In this document: positions 43,039 to 54,540 of the stretch, in pieces
Numbering within the stretch: position 1 is the first letter of the stretch
How the letters are laid out: each line of letters starts with the position of its first letter
Assembly (NCBI GenBank): GCA_023105745.1
Contig: JALGQZ010000017.1
Location: 1,026,001 to 1,090,000, forward strand
Direction of reading: 5' to 3'
Length of the DNA stretch: 64,000 nt
DNA from: Austropuccinia psidii
Lineage: Eukaryota; Basidiomycota; Pucciniomycetes; Pucciniales; Sphaerophragmiaceae
Position numbers and translations under genes: made by a program
Notes under the pieces: model-generated
Databases searched by the model: none
Seen by the model: the letters and a program-made list of their open reading frames with translations, nothing else
What the model was told of the DNA's origin: nothing

Positions 43039-45891
43039 ATGAATCAACCATCAACATCTGATTTACCACCATTGCCTGAAGATACTGTGGAAGAACAGTA
43101 TGCAGAGGAAAGTGATGAAGAAGATCAAACTGTACAGATACAGAGTTTGATGAAGCAAATGCAGGACTTATTGTTAACCCAAAGTAAGAAGAAAGGAAAG
43201 AGAAAACATTCAACAACCTTCACCCCTGGAGGTAGTCCAATTGAATCCACATTACCAAGACATGTCAGACCTGAAGAGTCACCAATATCACCAACACCTG
43301 TTCCTAGAGCAACCTCTACCCCAGTAACAGAACAAAGATCACAGAATGCTCCAAGAAGAGTATTTGTATCCACACCAACTCACCCAAGCCCATTACAGCA
43401 ACAATTATCCAGAGAAATAAGACCCATAGTCAAAATAAAGGCCAAGGATTATAACCTTTGGTTTGAAGGAAAAGAAGTAGAAAGATTCATTAAAAAAGTA
43501 GAAAGTATAGCTGAAATTGAAGGTGCCAGTGGAAGAGACATAGCAAGACAAATAGTATTTTGGACAAGAGATGAAGAAATAAGCTACCATATTGAAGGAA
43601 TTCCTGGATATGAGAGTGGTGATTGGGAGCAACTAAAGATTGATATGATAAGAAAGTGGGGAGCAGTTGAGCCTGGAAGAAGATACAGGATTTCCTCAAT
43701 CAATTCTCTTTTTGAGAGAACACAGAAGAGAGGTGGAATTAATAATATTACTCAGTATAGGAAATTCATTGGAGAATATGAATCAATCATCACATATCTC
43801 AGAAGATATGAATACATTGAAGGGGAAGTGAACCACAATCAGGAAATTCTGGCTAGCCTCTCCCAAGAAGTTCAAGGTTCAATTTACAGAGAAATGATTA
43901 AAGATAAAGTAATGGTGCAAGCCAGAGATGGTGGATATATCATACCAAAATTTAAAGTTCTAAAAGAATACATTGAACAAGATTTGCAAGCCAAGTTCTT
44001 AATTCAAGGAAAAGAATTTTCCCAACAAGAATTCAATATTAAACCAAAAGAGAAAGTTAGATTTGAAGAAGATACATTAGAGGAGGTCTTACAACAAGTT
44101 AAGGAGCTTTCCAAAAAGGTCAATACACAAAGTAAGGCACAACCTCAAAGGGAGATTTTCAAAGAGAAAGAGCCACTAAAAGAAGTATTAGATCAGCTTA
44201 AAGGCATAACAGAGTCCTATAAACCCCAAAAGCAAATTTACCAGCCCTTTAATCAAAATTACAAGCAAAGAGATAACTTACCACCAGTTTCTTCAAGTCA
44301 TAAACCTTATCAACCTGCACAATTATTTCCAAGGCCTCCAATGAGATGTCATTATTGCTTTGAAAATACACATACATTAGAAAGGTGTTCACACTTCAAT
44401 GAAGATATGGAGAAAAGAATTGTAAGGAAACAAGGAAATTCCTTCCTTTTTCCAAATTTCCAAAGGATACCATATGAAAGCTCAGTATGTCCTAGGGAAT
44501 TAGTCAGAGAATTTGCCAAGGAACAGGCAGAACTAACCAAAAAATTAATGGAAAAATCAGCTACAGCTTCAAAGACAAAGATAGAAGAACCAAATATTAT
44601 AGAGTTAAAGAAGGAAGAGGCTAAAGCAGCCATAGCTAAAGTTGAAGATTGGGGAAATTGGCAACCACCTATAATATCTTCAGTGAATGATCCCTTTTCA
44701 AGCAATTATGGGCTAAGAAACACTAAACAAAGATCTACAAGACAAGAGAACCCAATTCAAGAAAATATAAGACCACATTCAAAAGAGGTGGAAACACCTA
44801 TCATGAAAAAGCAAAACATACCTGGAGCATATATTGAGGATGATACAAAAACAGAAAACAAGACAATTATCCCAACAAAATACAAGAAGCCTAAAGCCCA
44901 AGATGAAGAGGAAGGACTTGTTAAGAAAAGCCAAAATGATAAAACTGAGAATATCACAGAACAAACTAAAATTGAACTCAATAAAAATTTTATTAAGGAA
45001 GAGAAGAAAGATATCCAAAAAATTATGACCCAAATTATAAATAAAGTCTTAGAACAGAAGATTAACCTTACCTTGGAACAAATCTTGGCCATATCACCTC
45101 AATTTATCAATCAATTAAAAAATTTGTCAGAGGAAGAAAAGAATTCAATAAACTCAATTGACACAAAAGAAATTCAAGTGGAGCTTATACATCATCATTT
45201 GGGAGAATATGAAGCACCTAAATTACATTATGCCTGCCCATTGGGATTTATGCAAGTCCATGTTGGAGAAGAAGGATATGAAATAATGGCTTTAGTTGAT
45301 ACAGGCTCTGAATTGAACATAATACCGGAAGATATAGCAGTAAAAGCAGGGTTAACAACAAGATGTCTTAACATGAACCTGAGGGGAATTGGTGGGCATT
45401 GTACTTCAATAGTTGGATTAGCAGAATTTACCCCAATTACTATGGTTACTGGGGAGGAAAGAAATATACACCTTTTTGTAGCAAGAGGAGCAATGCATAC
45501 AGTACTTGGAAGACCTTTCCTTGCAGATAATAATATTAGACTAGACTTTTCTCAACAGAAGGGTGAAATATTCAGCTACATAGAGCCAGATGGTAGAAGA
45601 CTTTGTTTACCAATTTGTTCACCACAAAAGGTTGGATGGAGAGAAGAACCACCAAAAGGAATGGAAGTTTCTGGATTTTCAAAGCTTGAAGATTGTAATG
45701 AGCCAAAAGAGACAGAAGATGAAACAAAAGGGTTACTTACTGAACAGGAATTTCCTTGGGAAGGCTACATCAATCTCAAGCCTCTCAGTAATTTCAATTG
45801 TAATATAACAAATAAGGTTTTAAGTCAAGAAAATGAATTCTTACCTCAGGATGTCAATTGGCTAGAAGTTTTGAGTAAAACTAAAACATAA
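43039..45891 (+). CDS. gag-pro: Element 3 gag-protease polyprotein
   Basis: 950 residues from the first ATG. Order: acidic Ser/Pro-rich N-terminus, capsid-like core (about 135-330, with IEGASGRDIARQIVFW and ITYLRRYEYIEGEVNHN), a linker, CCHC zinc knuckle CHYCFENTHTLERC (437-450), a charged Lys/Glu linker, retropepsin with DTG at 754-756 (MALVDTGSELNIIP) and TVLGRPFLADNN near 825, then a 108-residue tail. All hallmark residues are intact. The frame is open for 90 more codons upstream, from CTG at 42769, in a region conserved with Element 2 but without ATG. It ends at TAA, after which the frame stays open to 46149. No pol follows. Probably makes particles that borrow polymerase from Element 2 relatives; that is inference. 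Confidence 0.9.
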   Translation: MNQPSTSDLPPLPEDTVEEQYAEESDEEDQTVQIQSLMKQMQDLLLTQSKKKGKRKHSTTFTPGGSPIESTLPRHVRPEESPISPTPVPRATSTPVTEQRSQNAPRRVFVSTPTHPSPLQQQLSREIRPIVKIKAKDYNLWFEGKEVERFIKKVESIAEIEGASGRDIARQIVFWTRDEEISYHIEGIPGYESGDWEQLKIDMIRKWGAVEPGRRYRISSINSLFERTQKRGGINNITQYRKFIGEYESIITYLRRYEYIEGEVNHNQEILASLSQEVQGSIYREMIKDKVMVQARDGGYIIPKFKVLKEYIEQDLQAKFLIQGKEFSQQEFNIKPKEKVRFEEDTLEEVLQQVKELSKKVNTQSKAQPQREIFKEKEPLKEVLDQLKGITESYKPQKQIYQPFNQNYKQRDNLPPVSSSHKPYQPAQLFPRPPMRCHYCFENTHTLERCSHFNEDMEKRIVRKQGNSFLFPNFQRIPYESSVCPRELVREFAKEQAELTKKLMEKSATASKTKIEEPNIIELKKEEAKAAIAKVEDWGNWQPPIISSVNDPFSSNYGLRNTKQRSTRQENPIQENIRPHSKEVETPIMKKQNIPGAYIEDDTKTENKTIIPTKYKKPKAQDEEEGLVKKSQNDKTENITEQTKIELNKNFIKEEKKDIQKIMTQIINKVLEQKINLTLEQILAISPQFINQLKNLSEEEKNSINSIDTKEIQVELIHHHLGEYEAPKLHYACPLGFMQVHVGEEGYEIMALVDTGSELNIIPEDIAVKAGLTTRCLNMNLRGIGGHCTSIVGLAEFTPITMVTGEERNIHLFVARGAMHTVLGRPFLADNNIRLDFSQQKGEIFSYIEPDGRRLCLPICSPQKVGWREEPPKGMEVSGFSKLEDCNEPKETEDETKGLLTEQEFPWEGYINLKPLSNFNCNITNKVLSQENEFLPQDVNWLEVLSKTKT

Positions 45892-46149
45892 AAGTTAGAA
45901 AAAACAAAGGATAAACACAGTCAAGAAGATAGAAAGTATCTTTGGATGACAAAGAATAAAAAAATAAGACAGAGATTAAAAAACCAGTTGGAACAGCAAT
46001 ATCAATATTTAACCCAAAGTAATGACTGTACAGGACATATGATAAATGAAAACACTGAACACTCTAATATTAAAAACAAAAATAAGCTTTATGAAACAAC
46101 AGTTAAATTCAGGGACAAACCTGAAGATATTCCTCTGATATTTCAATAA
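45892..46149 (+). CDS. In-frame extension after the gag-protease stop
   Basis: Directly after the TAA the frame continues for 85 sense codons (KLEKTKDKHSQEDRKYLW..., ending EDIPLIFQ and TAA). It is Lys/Gln/Asn-rich with no domain. It may be a read-through tail or the remnant of an accessory ORF like that of Element 2. Confidence 0.4.
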   Translation, partial: KLEKTKDKHSQEDRKYLWMTKNKKIRQRLKNQLEQQYQYLTQSNDCTGHMINENTEHSNIKNKNKLYETTVKFRDKPEDIPLIFQ

Positions 46150-46389
46150 ATTCACTATATTATTTTCAATATATTTCCTATTTTATAAAGAAGGGTGTTA
46201 GAAAAAATATAAAGAAACATAAAAAACAGATATAAAAAATACAAAGAAAATATAAAAAATATAAAAAAAAATTAAAATATAAAATATAAAAAAAAGAGTT
46301 TTGAAATAAAGGTTTTGGTCTCATCTTTTCAATGTACAAGTATCAAGTATATATATATATATATAATAATAAAAACACACCAATGATAC

Positions 46390-46765
46390 ATAATAGGCCC
46401 AGCATGGCCTTAAACTGCAATTCAACTATTTAATTACTCTTTCTCTTATTTTATTTTAAATCAAGACATCAAAAAAAAACACATGCAAGGTCCAATTATA
46501 CATATTTGGCCCAGCAAGGCCTTAAACTGCAACTCAATGTCAATTCTAGTTAATTGATTTTTCCAAATATAATTTATAATTAAAACATCAATATAAAAAA
46601 AAATTCAAATACATGAAAGGCCCAGCATGGCCTTAAACTGCAATTTAACTATTTACTTACTCTTTCTCTTATTCTATTTTAAATCAAGATATCAAAAAAA
46701 GTATCAACACATGCAAGGACCAATGATACATAATAGGCCCAGCATGGCATTAAACTGCAAGCCAA
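46390..46765 (+). repeat. Spacer repeats GGCCCAGCATGGCCTTAAAC
   Basis: Four copies near 46400, 46509, 46619 and 46736, at 109-117-bp intervals, each ending in TTAAACTGCAA. They match the Element 2 spacer motif in sense orientation. Confidence 0.8.
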
Positions 46766-48540
46766 TTTTCTCATAATAATGACCTTTTGATATTGAATTG
46801 AAGATGCCAATATTTTCTATCCAAAAGAAATAAACAGAAAATTCAAAATAAGTATCATAATACTAATAATAAAAATCACAAAGAGTAAAAATGAAAGATT
46901 AGGTATATCTGAAAACTTCAATAACCACTGGTTTCCAAGAAAAAAAAACAGTTCTTTTAGTATACAGGAATATTAAAAGGAGGTCCAAACAAAACATTAA
47001 ACAGCATACACATAAATGAAGTATACACACCCACACAAGAAAATACACAACCCAACTCACAAGGAAGGGTTACCAGATTTTGAATTTAGGTTTTTTTTTT
47101 TTTGGTTTTTTAATATTTTTTAATTTTTTAATTTTTTTTATTTCTCTAAAAAAAGTTAATAAAAAAAAGAGACTGATAACCCCCCCTTGCTTTAAAAAGA
47201 AAATGAATATCCAAAAAAAATATACAGCTAAAAAAAACCCTAAGAAAATAAGACACAATTAAATTAATGATTCAATATTAGATATATCATAGTGTAATGA
47301 TATTAATATACAATAATATAAAAGTATTACATTATAAGGGATGATATATAATCCCAATAAATAAATAATACTTAAACCAAATATTATTTCACTTTAATAA
47401 CATTATTTATTTATATCAAAAATAATGTTAACATATATGAATATTATTAAATAATGCTATGTAAACATTATAATGTCAAATTTAAATAAACAAAATAATA
47501 GCTATAGTAAAAGGGATATGTCCCTCAATGATGAATAAATATAAATTACCTTATGGATTCAATGTTATAATATTCAGAATAACATTTTTACCTTGAATAT
47601 ATATTTTTATAGATATTATCAAGGTTAATTAAGAAACAAATACATAGAGGCAACTGGCCAGGTTGACCCTACATATTTTATTCCTTAATATCACTTTATA
47701 AAAATAGCAATAACTTAAAATAATATTCAAATTAATAAGATAATGAATAAAAAAAGAATTATAATAAAATAATTATGGGAAGAGAAATTTGAGAAGAATC
47801 TTGGAAAAGTAGCTCATTTTATATTGAAGAAAGGAATTTCTGGCTCACCCAAAACTTGGCCCTCATAGCACAAAAAACAACATGAAACTTTGTTTCCTTT
47901 GCATTTTTTTTAGGTTTAGTTTAATTTTTAATTAATCTTTAATTAATTTCAAAGTTTAATTTATTTTTTAAATTATTTTAAAGTCTCATTTATCTTTAAT
48001 TGAATTTTATATCTATAAATAAATATAAATAAATACAAATAGAAGTTTAATTAAACAAATTAAAATTAAATAGATTGATATCAATAAATACAAATATAAA
48101 TTCAATTAAATAAATAAATAAATATAAATAACTAAAAAAACAAATAAAGATAAATTAAATTAAATTAATTAATACAAATAAATACAAACAAATAACATAT
48201 TAATTAAGAAAATAGAAACAAATAGAAACAAATAAATAACTATAGATAAATAATATATAAATATAAATTAATTAATTAATTAAATACAAATAGATATAAA
48301 TAAATACCAATAGATGGAAATAAAATTGAATAAACAAATAAAAAATCAATTATTTAGGAAAGAATTGTTTAAACGATTAAAATTACAACAAAAAAAAAAC
48401 AGTATCAAACAAAAATTTAAAAATTTAAAATAAAAAGAATTATTAAAAAAATGTAAAAAAAAGAAAGATTGCTCAAGCGAGCAAAAACAAAAAACAAAAA
48501 AACATTGATATAATAAAAAAAAAGCCTCTTTGCAATTAAC
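46766..48540. other. AT-rich spacer of Element 3
   Basis: Long A/T runs, AATAAATA-type low complexity (47930-48340) and no credible ORF. 47080-47250 has poly-T/poly-A ORFs on both strands that are composition artefacts. Confidence 0.6.
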
Positions 48541-48544
48541 TTTA

Positions 48545-49186
48545 AGATACATTACTGTACAGTACTGTACTGTATTTACAAGACATTACTATACTGTTTA
48601 ACATTAAAGCATAGTAATTTAATTACATTTAAAAAAAAAAAACTTAACTAAAAAAAAAAAAAAAAAAAACTTTGCACCCGATTCAAATTAAAATAAAAAA
48701 AGCAACATAACAATATAAAAAAATTAATTAAATATAAATTTGATAATTTAAATAAAAAAAAAACATTATTATAATTTTTTTTAAAAAAAAAAAACAAAAA
48801 AAAAAACAACCTAGTAACGACTAAAAGAAATATAAAAAAGAAGAAGATGCGACTTACAGTAGATGTTAGTGGTGTACTTGTTGATAACAAAAACCAAATA
48901 TACAAAAAAATAAATAGGCAATGGTGAGTAAATTATTTATAAAAGAAAATAAAATAAAATAAAAATATAAGTATAATTAAAAAAAAAAAAAAGCGACAAA
49001 AAAAAATATAGAAAGATGATTGTACTGTACAGTACACAATAGTAGTACTTTACAGTAAAGCTGTAAAAAAATTAAATTAAAAAAAACGGTTGTGATTGAA
49101 TAAAAAAGACAGTACAGATCAGCACTGTACTAAACTATATATGTATTCTACTCTACTGTACTGTACCATAATAACAACAAAAAAAT
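48545..49186. repeat. GTACTGTACAGTAC-rich patch, left of the copia element
   Basis: Palindromic TACTGTACAGTA strings at 48553, 49022, 49107 and 49150 within poly-A-rich DNA. It continues at 54143-54540 on the other side of the copia insertion. Confidence 0.65.
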
Positions 49187-49518
49187 TGTAGAGATTTAGA
49201 CACCGCGCGTACGCGGTGCCTAAATATGCTTATAGAAAAAACTGTCTCATGTAAATAGATAATCATGCTGCGCGCGTATGATACGCCGCAGTTGTCTAGT
49301 TGTACTTTAAAAGCTGCTCGAGGTCCAGACCCAACTCCTTTTCCTCACCTCTCATCAATTGGAGGTGACGGAATTGGAACTGACCGGCGAGCGAGCTTCG
49401 CTGCATCTGGCACAATCTTAACAGGTAATTAATATCTCCTGACCTCTCATCAATTGGAGGTGACGGAATTGGAACTGACCGGCGAGCGAGCTTCGCTGCA
49501 TCTGGCACAATCTTAACA
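49187..49518 (+). repeat. 5' LTR of Element 4
   Basis: Starts TGTAGAGATTTAGACACC and ends CTTAACA. It contains two GC hairpins near the start (TTTAGACACCGCG with CGCGGTGCCTAAA around CGTA; CTGCG...CGCAG around 49269-49295) and an internal ~95-bp tandem duplication (CTCATCAATTGGAGGTGACG). Confidence 0.85.
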
Positions 49519-49568
49519 GGTTAAAAGCCTTGCCTCTACCGAGCTCCAGCGATAGGCCGCCCGTGAAG

Positions 49569-52500
49569 ATGTCAAGTTCCACCCGTTCGAAGAAAGCAGC
49601 CGACGACGACGCCGAACCGAAACCCGTCTCTAGCGAGGACGTATACTCATTGTTGAACTCCCTTCGAAGTGAGGTATTGTCGCTGAAAGCCGCAAGAAAT
49701 TCTGACGCAGCCGAAATGCAATCATTACGATTGGCCCTTTCTTCCCCCCCCTACCAACACGCCTTTTTATCCAAACACGCGTACGGTTTCCTCTGCTTAT
49801 GATCGCTTCATGCAAGAACCGTACAGAGCTGCCGACAGATCTACACATCTTCACCAAGATGGCTCAAACTTCGCCGAGTGGGTCGCAAGCATCAACAGGG
49901 TGCTCTGTGTTGCTCTCAACACAGAGCTCTCAGTAGACGATCTCCCCTCTTCCCTTGAAAACCGCTCTCCCCAGGAAAACAGGGCAATATCTCACTTTAT
50001 AGATGCCACCCTACCTCCTGACTTTGCCCTCTGCATTGGCATTATTCCTGCTCGCACTATGGCAAAGGAATTCTTTGATGCGATTAAAACTCGATGCTCC
50101 CCAGGTAATCGTTTTCAGAAGCTGAAGGTCGTGAAATTGGTAATCGACCTACTGGTGGAAAATGGCGCTGGCCAACCGAAACCGAATAGCGCCATCATAC
50201 TATCCCTTCGAAAATCCTTTGCACTCTTCAAGAAGCTGGGCATTGATGCCGATGAGCTCGAAGGTCTCTTGGCGCAAACAGCATGCCATCCGCCACCCTC
50301 TCTTGATCGCGTGGCGTTCGACCAGCTGGTGACTTCCGCGATCCTATCAAAGGGAGACGAGAAGCCCTCTTCAACGTTTGTGGGGCAAGTTATCTTGAGC
50401 ACTTCACGAAGGGACGACGACCATACTTCATCGCCGTTTGTCTATCGCGTGTCCGACTCGCAACAACATCCGCAGCCCCATCAACGGCCTCGTTCACCGT
50501 ACTGTGCGAGACCGATGGGTTCTTCCAGCGACGTACGTCGGCCTCCTGATCACCTTGTGGAAAGATTTGGTGGCGCATGCTTCCACTGCGGGCTTACAGG
50601 TCACTGGCGAGCTGATTGTCCAGTCACGAAAGGGTTCGCGAATCCGAATCCACGGCCCCCCTCGCCTGGGCCATACCGTTCCCCTTGTCCAGGCACTCCA
50701 GACCGCCGCTCGCAAAATCTTTCCAGCCCCAATTACCAGAGGGAGCGAGTTTCACAGGTGAAATTTGTGGAGCGCAATGCTAGTGATCGTGTCTTGATTG
50801 ATACCGGTGCGTCTATCCACCTATCTGGTTCTGCACGCTTTGCAACGAACCTAAAGAGTGTCGCCCCCTTTCGTATTTTTTTTGCCGATTCCAACTCGTC
50901 AGTAACGATATCGCAGAAGACAACCCTTAAGATACCCGTCAAACATGGCTTTATCCTCGTTGAAGACGTACCGTTCTCAGCGAAAATATCGGGTACGATT
51001 TTGTCCGTCGGTCGGTTGTGCAGGGCCGGTGTTGTTCCGGTTTTTAGTGCTTTGTCATTATCGCTTGTCTTCTGCAATATACTTGTAACCACCTCATTCC
51101 AGAATGATTGCTGGTGGGTTGACGTTGTACCCGGGGAAGGGACCATTGTGTCGGCGGCTGAGACCTCTTCCCCTCGACTGTTTGAAATGAATCCGGTTTC
51201 TTTCCCCCAATCAACCGTCTTGAGCTCTCGCGAATGGCATGACCGTCTCGGACACGCTTGTGATAAAGTGGTGTTATCTTTCTTGAAACAACATGTACCG
51301 GCTTTCGACACTAAAAGCTGGCAGAGTTTCTATTGCGATGTCTGCGCCAAGTCGAAGAGCACTCACCGGCTCGCAAAAGCTGGTATGGACATCCCCAAAG
51401 ACAAGCCACTCGACCTATTGGTCTCGGACATCATGGGCCCCTTTGAGGGGGATGCACAAGGCTTTCGCTATCTTCTGACAATACGTGACCATGTGTCTAC
51501 ATATTGTATCGTCTACCCGCTCAAATTGCGATCCGACGCCCCTGCAGCCATTCAGGAAACGATCAAACAGCTGCAGGTACGTACGGGTTCCACCCCTAAA
51601 GCTCTGAGGACCGACAATGCTAAGGGGTTCACCTTGGCAGCTTTCACTGATTCTTTGGCGAAACTGGGGGTTGCCCTCTACCCTTCTCTTCCATACTCAC
51701 CACGGGAGAACGGCGAAGCAGAACGACTGAACCGGACTCTGGGGGACATGGCAAGGGCAATGGTCACCCAGAGTCAGATGCCGACTCGCTTTTGGCAATT
51801 CGCCTACGCCTCTGCAAGCTTCATGCACAACCGAATTCCCAACTTGCGATGCCCCAAGTCATCTCCTCACCAGGTACTTTTCGGTCGTGTCCCTTCGATC
51901 ACGACACTGTACCCCCATGGCACTGACGCTATTGTGCACATTCCATCAGTTCACCAACAAGAAAAGCTTGCGCCGAGGGCGATCGAGTGCAAATTGTTGA
52001 AGCCTTTGATGACGGGTGGTTGGCTGCTATGGGACCCGCGTACCAACAAAATGATCCAATCGGCAAGTGTCATCTTCCCCAAATTTCAGTCATATGGGCG
52101 ACCAACAACACCTGGCAAAGGTGCCCTCTCTCATATCGTCAACGCGATGACCCTAGGCGAAGTACCGACTGAGAATTACTTTGACGATGAGAACCGTGCG
52201 GTTAATTCACTCCCGTTAGTCAAAGACGTAAAAATCCCGTCTCACCTGGGCGAAGTGTTAAAAAGCCCACATCGCGACAGCTGGAGAAGGGCTTGTGAAG
52301 CGGAACTTAAGCAAATGGCAACAAGGGAGGTATGGGACGTCGTCGACAAAATACCGGGAATGAAAACAATTGGCCACAGGTGGGTTTTTGACCTGAAGAG
52401 AAACGGCGACGGCACAATCAAGAAGTTCAAGGCCCGACTTGTTGCGCGTGGTGACAAACAGCGCCCAGGGGTGGATTGTGCCGAGACATATGCCCCAACA

Positions 52501-52944
52501 GCGTCCTTGATGTCTTTGCGCCTTCTTCTTGCCACCTCTGTGTTGAATGATTGGCGGGTGGCATCTTTCGATGTGAGTGGCGCGTACCTCTACAGTCCAG
52601 TTGACGAGTGCGTTCTCGTTGAGCCTCCCATTTTCTTCATGCCGGAACTTCGCGGAAAGGCGCTGTCACTGAAGAAAGCTCTGTACGGCATGCGACAGGC
52701 AGGAAGATGCTGGTGGAAATTCTCGTCGGGCATATTGCAGCAACTGGGTTTTGTTGCAACAGAAGTTGATCAGTCCCTGTACATTTTTCGCAGCGGGACA
52801 GCGATTATCAGCATTTGGATTCATGTTGACGACGGCGTCGTAGCGTCGAACTCAGCCGATGCGATTTCCAACTTCAAGACAGCTCTCGTCTCTCACTTCG
52901 ACATCAAGTGGTCCGATCATCTGGATCGGATAGTGGGACTTTAA
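49569..52944 (+). CDS. gag-pol: Element 4 gag-protease-integrase-RT, frameshifted
   Basis: Gag starts at MSSSTRSKKAADDDAEPKPV (49569). A run of seven C at 49744-49750 shifts the frame; the downstream frame runs 1044 codons from ATG 49810. Coordinates of landmarks (residues from 49810): zinc knuckle CFHCGLTGHWRADC about 255, protease IDTGAS about 330, GAG-pre-integrase HHCC (HDRLGH...CDVCAKSK), integrase catalytic D539 (SDIMGP), D602 (RTDNAKG) and E637 (GEAERLNRTL), spaced as DD35E, then RT with KARLVARGDKQRPGVDCAET and HVDD at about 1006-1009. The frame stops at TAA 52942 just after the RT (IVGL-stop-CVF). Cuts and copies its own RNA to DNA. Confidence 0.92.
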
Positions 52945-53748
52945 TGTGTATTTGGCGAAGGTGAAGTAACCATTGCACAGCGACGATTAACGGACGGCAT
53001 ACTAGACGCTTACCCACGCCCAATAGTACCGCGTGATTCACCTCTCCCAGTCTTGGCGATGGGGGAATCATTACCGAGCGCCTCACCACAAGACGCTACC
53101 CCTTTCCGATCGGTAATAGGGTCACTCGCATACTTAGTGAGCGGCTCAAGACCCGACTTAGCGTTCGCGGTAAATTACCTCGCTCGCCACTCCATGGGGC
53201 CAACTGCCGCACATTGGGACCTACTGGACCACGTCGTGGGCTACCTGACGAAAACTCGCGGCCGTGGCATACGGTTATGTCCAAGGACAAGCTCCTTAAA
53301 TCTGTGGAGCGACGCGGGATGGGGTGGTGATCTAGAGCGTTCGCAGACAGGATTCGTGCTCAAAATGGGGGATGCACCCGTACTTTGGGGCTCAAAGAGA
53401 CAATCTGTGGTGGCACTCTCGACTTGCGCCGCTGAATACGTGGCCCTGAGCGACTCAACACAACACCTAGTGCAAGCAATCAATCAACTCACCCAGCTCG
53501 CCGGCGACTTCGACACGACGATATTTTGCGACAACCAGGCCGCGGTCCAGGTTTCTGTTGACAACAAATCCCGAAAACAGATGAGGTACCTAGACCGCGC
53601 CTTCTTTTTTGTCAATGACACGATTCGCAAGTATGGCATCAAGGTTAGATGGGTCAAGACGGGCGACATGCTGGCCGACGCTCTCACCAAACGACTGTCA
53701 GGACCATCACTACTCCGGTCACTCCCTTTCCTGGGGGTAAATGGGTAA
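52945..53748 (+). CDS. pol: Element 4 RT end and RNase H
   Basis: Same frame as the upstream ORF, separated by one TAA. First ATG is 53053. RNase H residues: WSDAGWGGD (first Asp), STCAAEYVAL (Glu), FCDNQAAV (Asp) and the late Asp in MLADALTKRL, all present. It ends at TAA 53746-53748, followed by the polypurine tract. With the stop as it stands, this half would be made only by read-through or supplied by another copy. Confidence 0.88.
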   Translation, partial: CVFGEGEVTIAQRRLTDGILDAYPRPIVPRDSPLPVLAMGESLPSASPQDATPFRSVIGSLAYLVSGSRPDLAFAVNYLARHSMGPTAAHWDLLDHVVGYLTKTRGRGIRLCPRTSSLNLWSDAGWGGDLERSQTGFVLKMGDAPVLWGSKRQSVVALSTCAAEYVALSDSTQHLVQAINQLTQLAGDFDTTIFCDNQAAVQVSVDNKSRKQMRYLDRAFFFVNDTIRKYGIKVRWVKTGDMLADALTKRLSGPSLLRSLPFLGVNG

Positions 53749-53756
53749 TGATCCAA

Positions 53757-53770
53757 TTTTTTGGGGAGGG
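53757..53770 (+). promoter_or_regulatory. Polypurine tract of Element 4
   Basis: TTTTTTGGGGAGGG abuts the 3' LTR; a U-rich stretch followed by purines is the usual layout. Confidence 0.7.
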
Positions 53771-54102
53771 TGTAGAGATTTAGACACCGCGCGTACGCGG
53801 TGCCTAAATATGCTTATAGAAAAAACTGTCTCATGTAAATAGATAATCACGCTGCGCGCGTATGATACGCCGCAGTTGTCTAGTTGTACTTTAAAAGCCG
53901 CTCGAGGTCCAGACCCAACTCCTTTTCCTCACCTCTCATCAATTGGAGGTGACAGAATTGGAACTGACCGGCGAGCGAGCTTCGCTGCATCTGGCACAAT
54001 CTTAACAGGTAATTAATATCTCCCGACCTCTCATCAATTGGAGGTGACGGAATTGGAACTGACCACCAAGCGAGCTTCGCTGCATCTGGCACAATCTTAA
54101 AA
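53771..54102 (+). repeat. 3' LTR of Element 4
   Basis: It matches the 5' LTR with about eight differences, of which about six are C/T or G/A changes at CpG. The terminal CA reads AA here. Confidence 0.85.
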
Positions 54103-54142
54103 AAAATAAAGAAAAAGGAAACAATTGCGATATTAAATAAAA

Positions 54143-54540
54143 TACAGTACTGAAAAATTAAACTAATGTACTGTACCATACATTTATTCTTGTACAGTAC
54201 AGTATAGTACTGTACTTCACTAAGAAAAAATTAGAATTATGAAAAAGAGAGCAATCGCGATACAAAATAAAGTATACTGTAAAGCTTATCTGTATTGAAT
54301 AAAAAAAAGTTTGATTCAACTTAAAAAACTCTATATATAAGAAAGAAAAAATCACGATATAAAATAAAGTACAGTACTGTACTGTACAGTGCATTACAGT
54401 ACTGTAAAACTGATAGACCTTATTAAAAAAAACTGAATACAATAAGAATCAACATAAAAAATCTGTCAGAAAACCTTTTATTAAAATTAAAATAAAAATA
54501 TAACAACAATGCACTTTACTATAATTTACTGTTACTATTA
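54143..54540. repeat. GTACTGTACAGTAC-rich patch, right of the copia element
   Basis: Strings such as TACAGTACTG (54145), TGTACAGTACAG (54192), GTACAGTACTGTACTGTACA (54369) occur with poly-A. Same patch as 48545-49186. Confidence 0.65.

Larger units (their letters stand above)
49187..54102 (+). mobile_element. Element 4: GC-rich Ty1/copia retrotransposon
   Basis: LTRs of 332 bp (49187-49518 and 53771-54102), target duplication AAAAT (49182-49186 and 54103-54107), and domain order gag-protease-integrase-RT-RNase H, which is Ty1/copia. About half G+C against some 25-30% around it. Two lesions: a C7-tract frameshift near 49744-49750 and one TAA at 52942-52944. Otherwise the polyprotein is open. 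Confidence 0.93.

Noticed and set aside
44352..45092. Minus-strand ORFs of 84-117 codons
   Set aside because: Phe/Ser/Leu-rich shadows of the gag-protease gene.
47070..47262. Mirror ORFs on both strands rich in Phe or Lys
   Set aside because: Poly-T/poly-A tract artefact.
50733..51311. 192-codon minus-strand ORF
   Set aside because: Antisense of the copia protease-integrase region; long only because of higher GC content.
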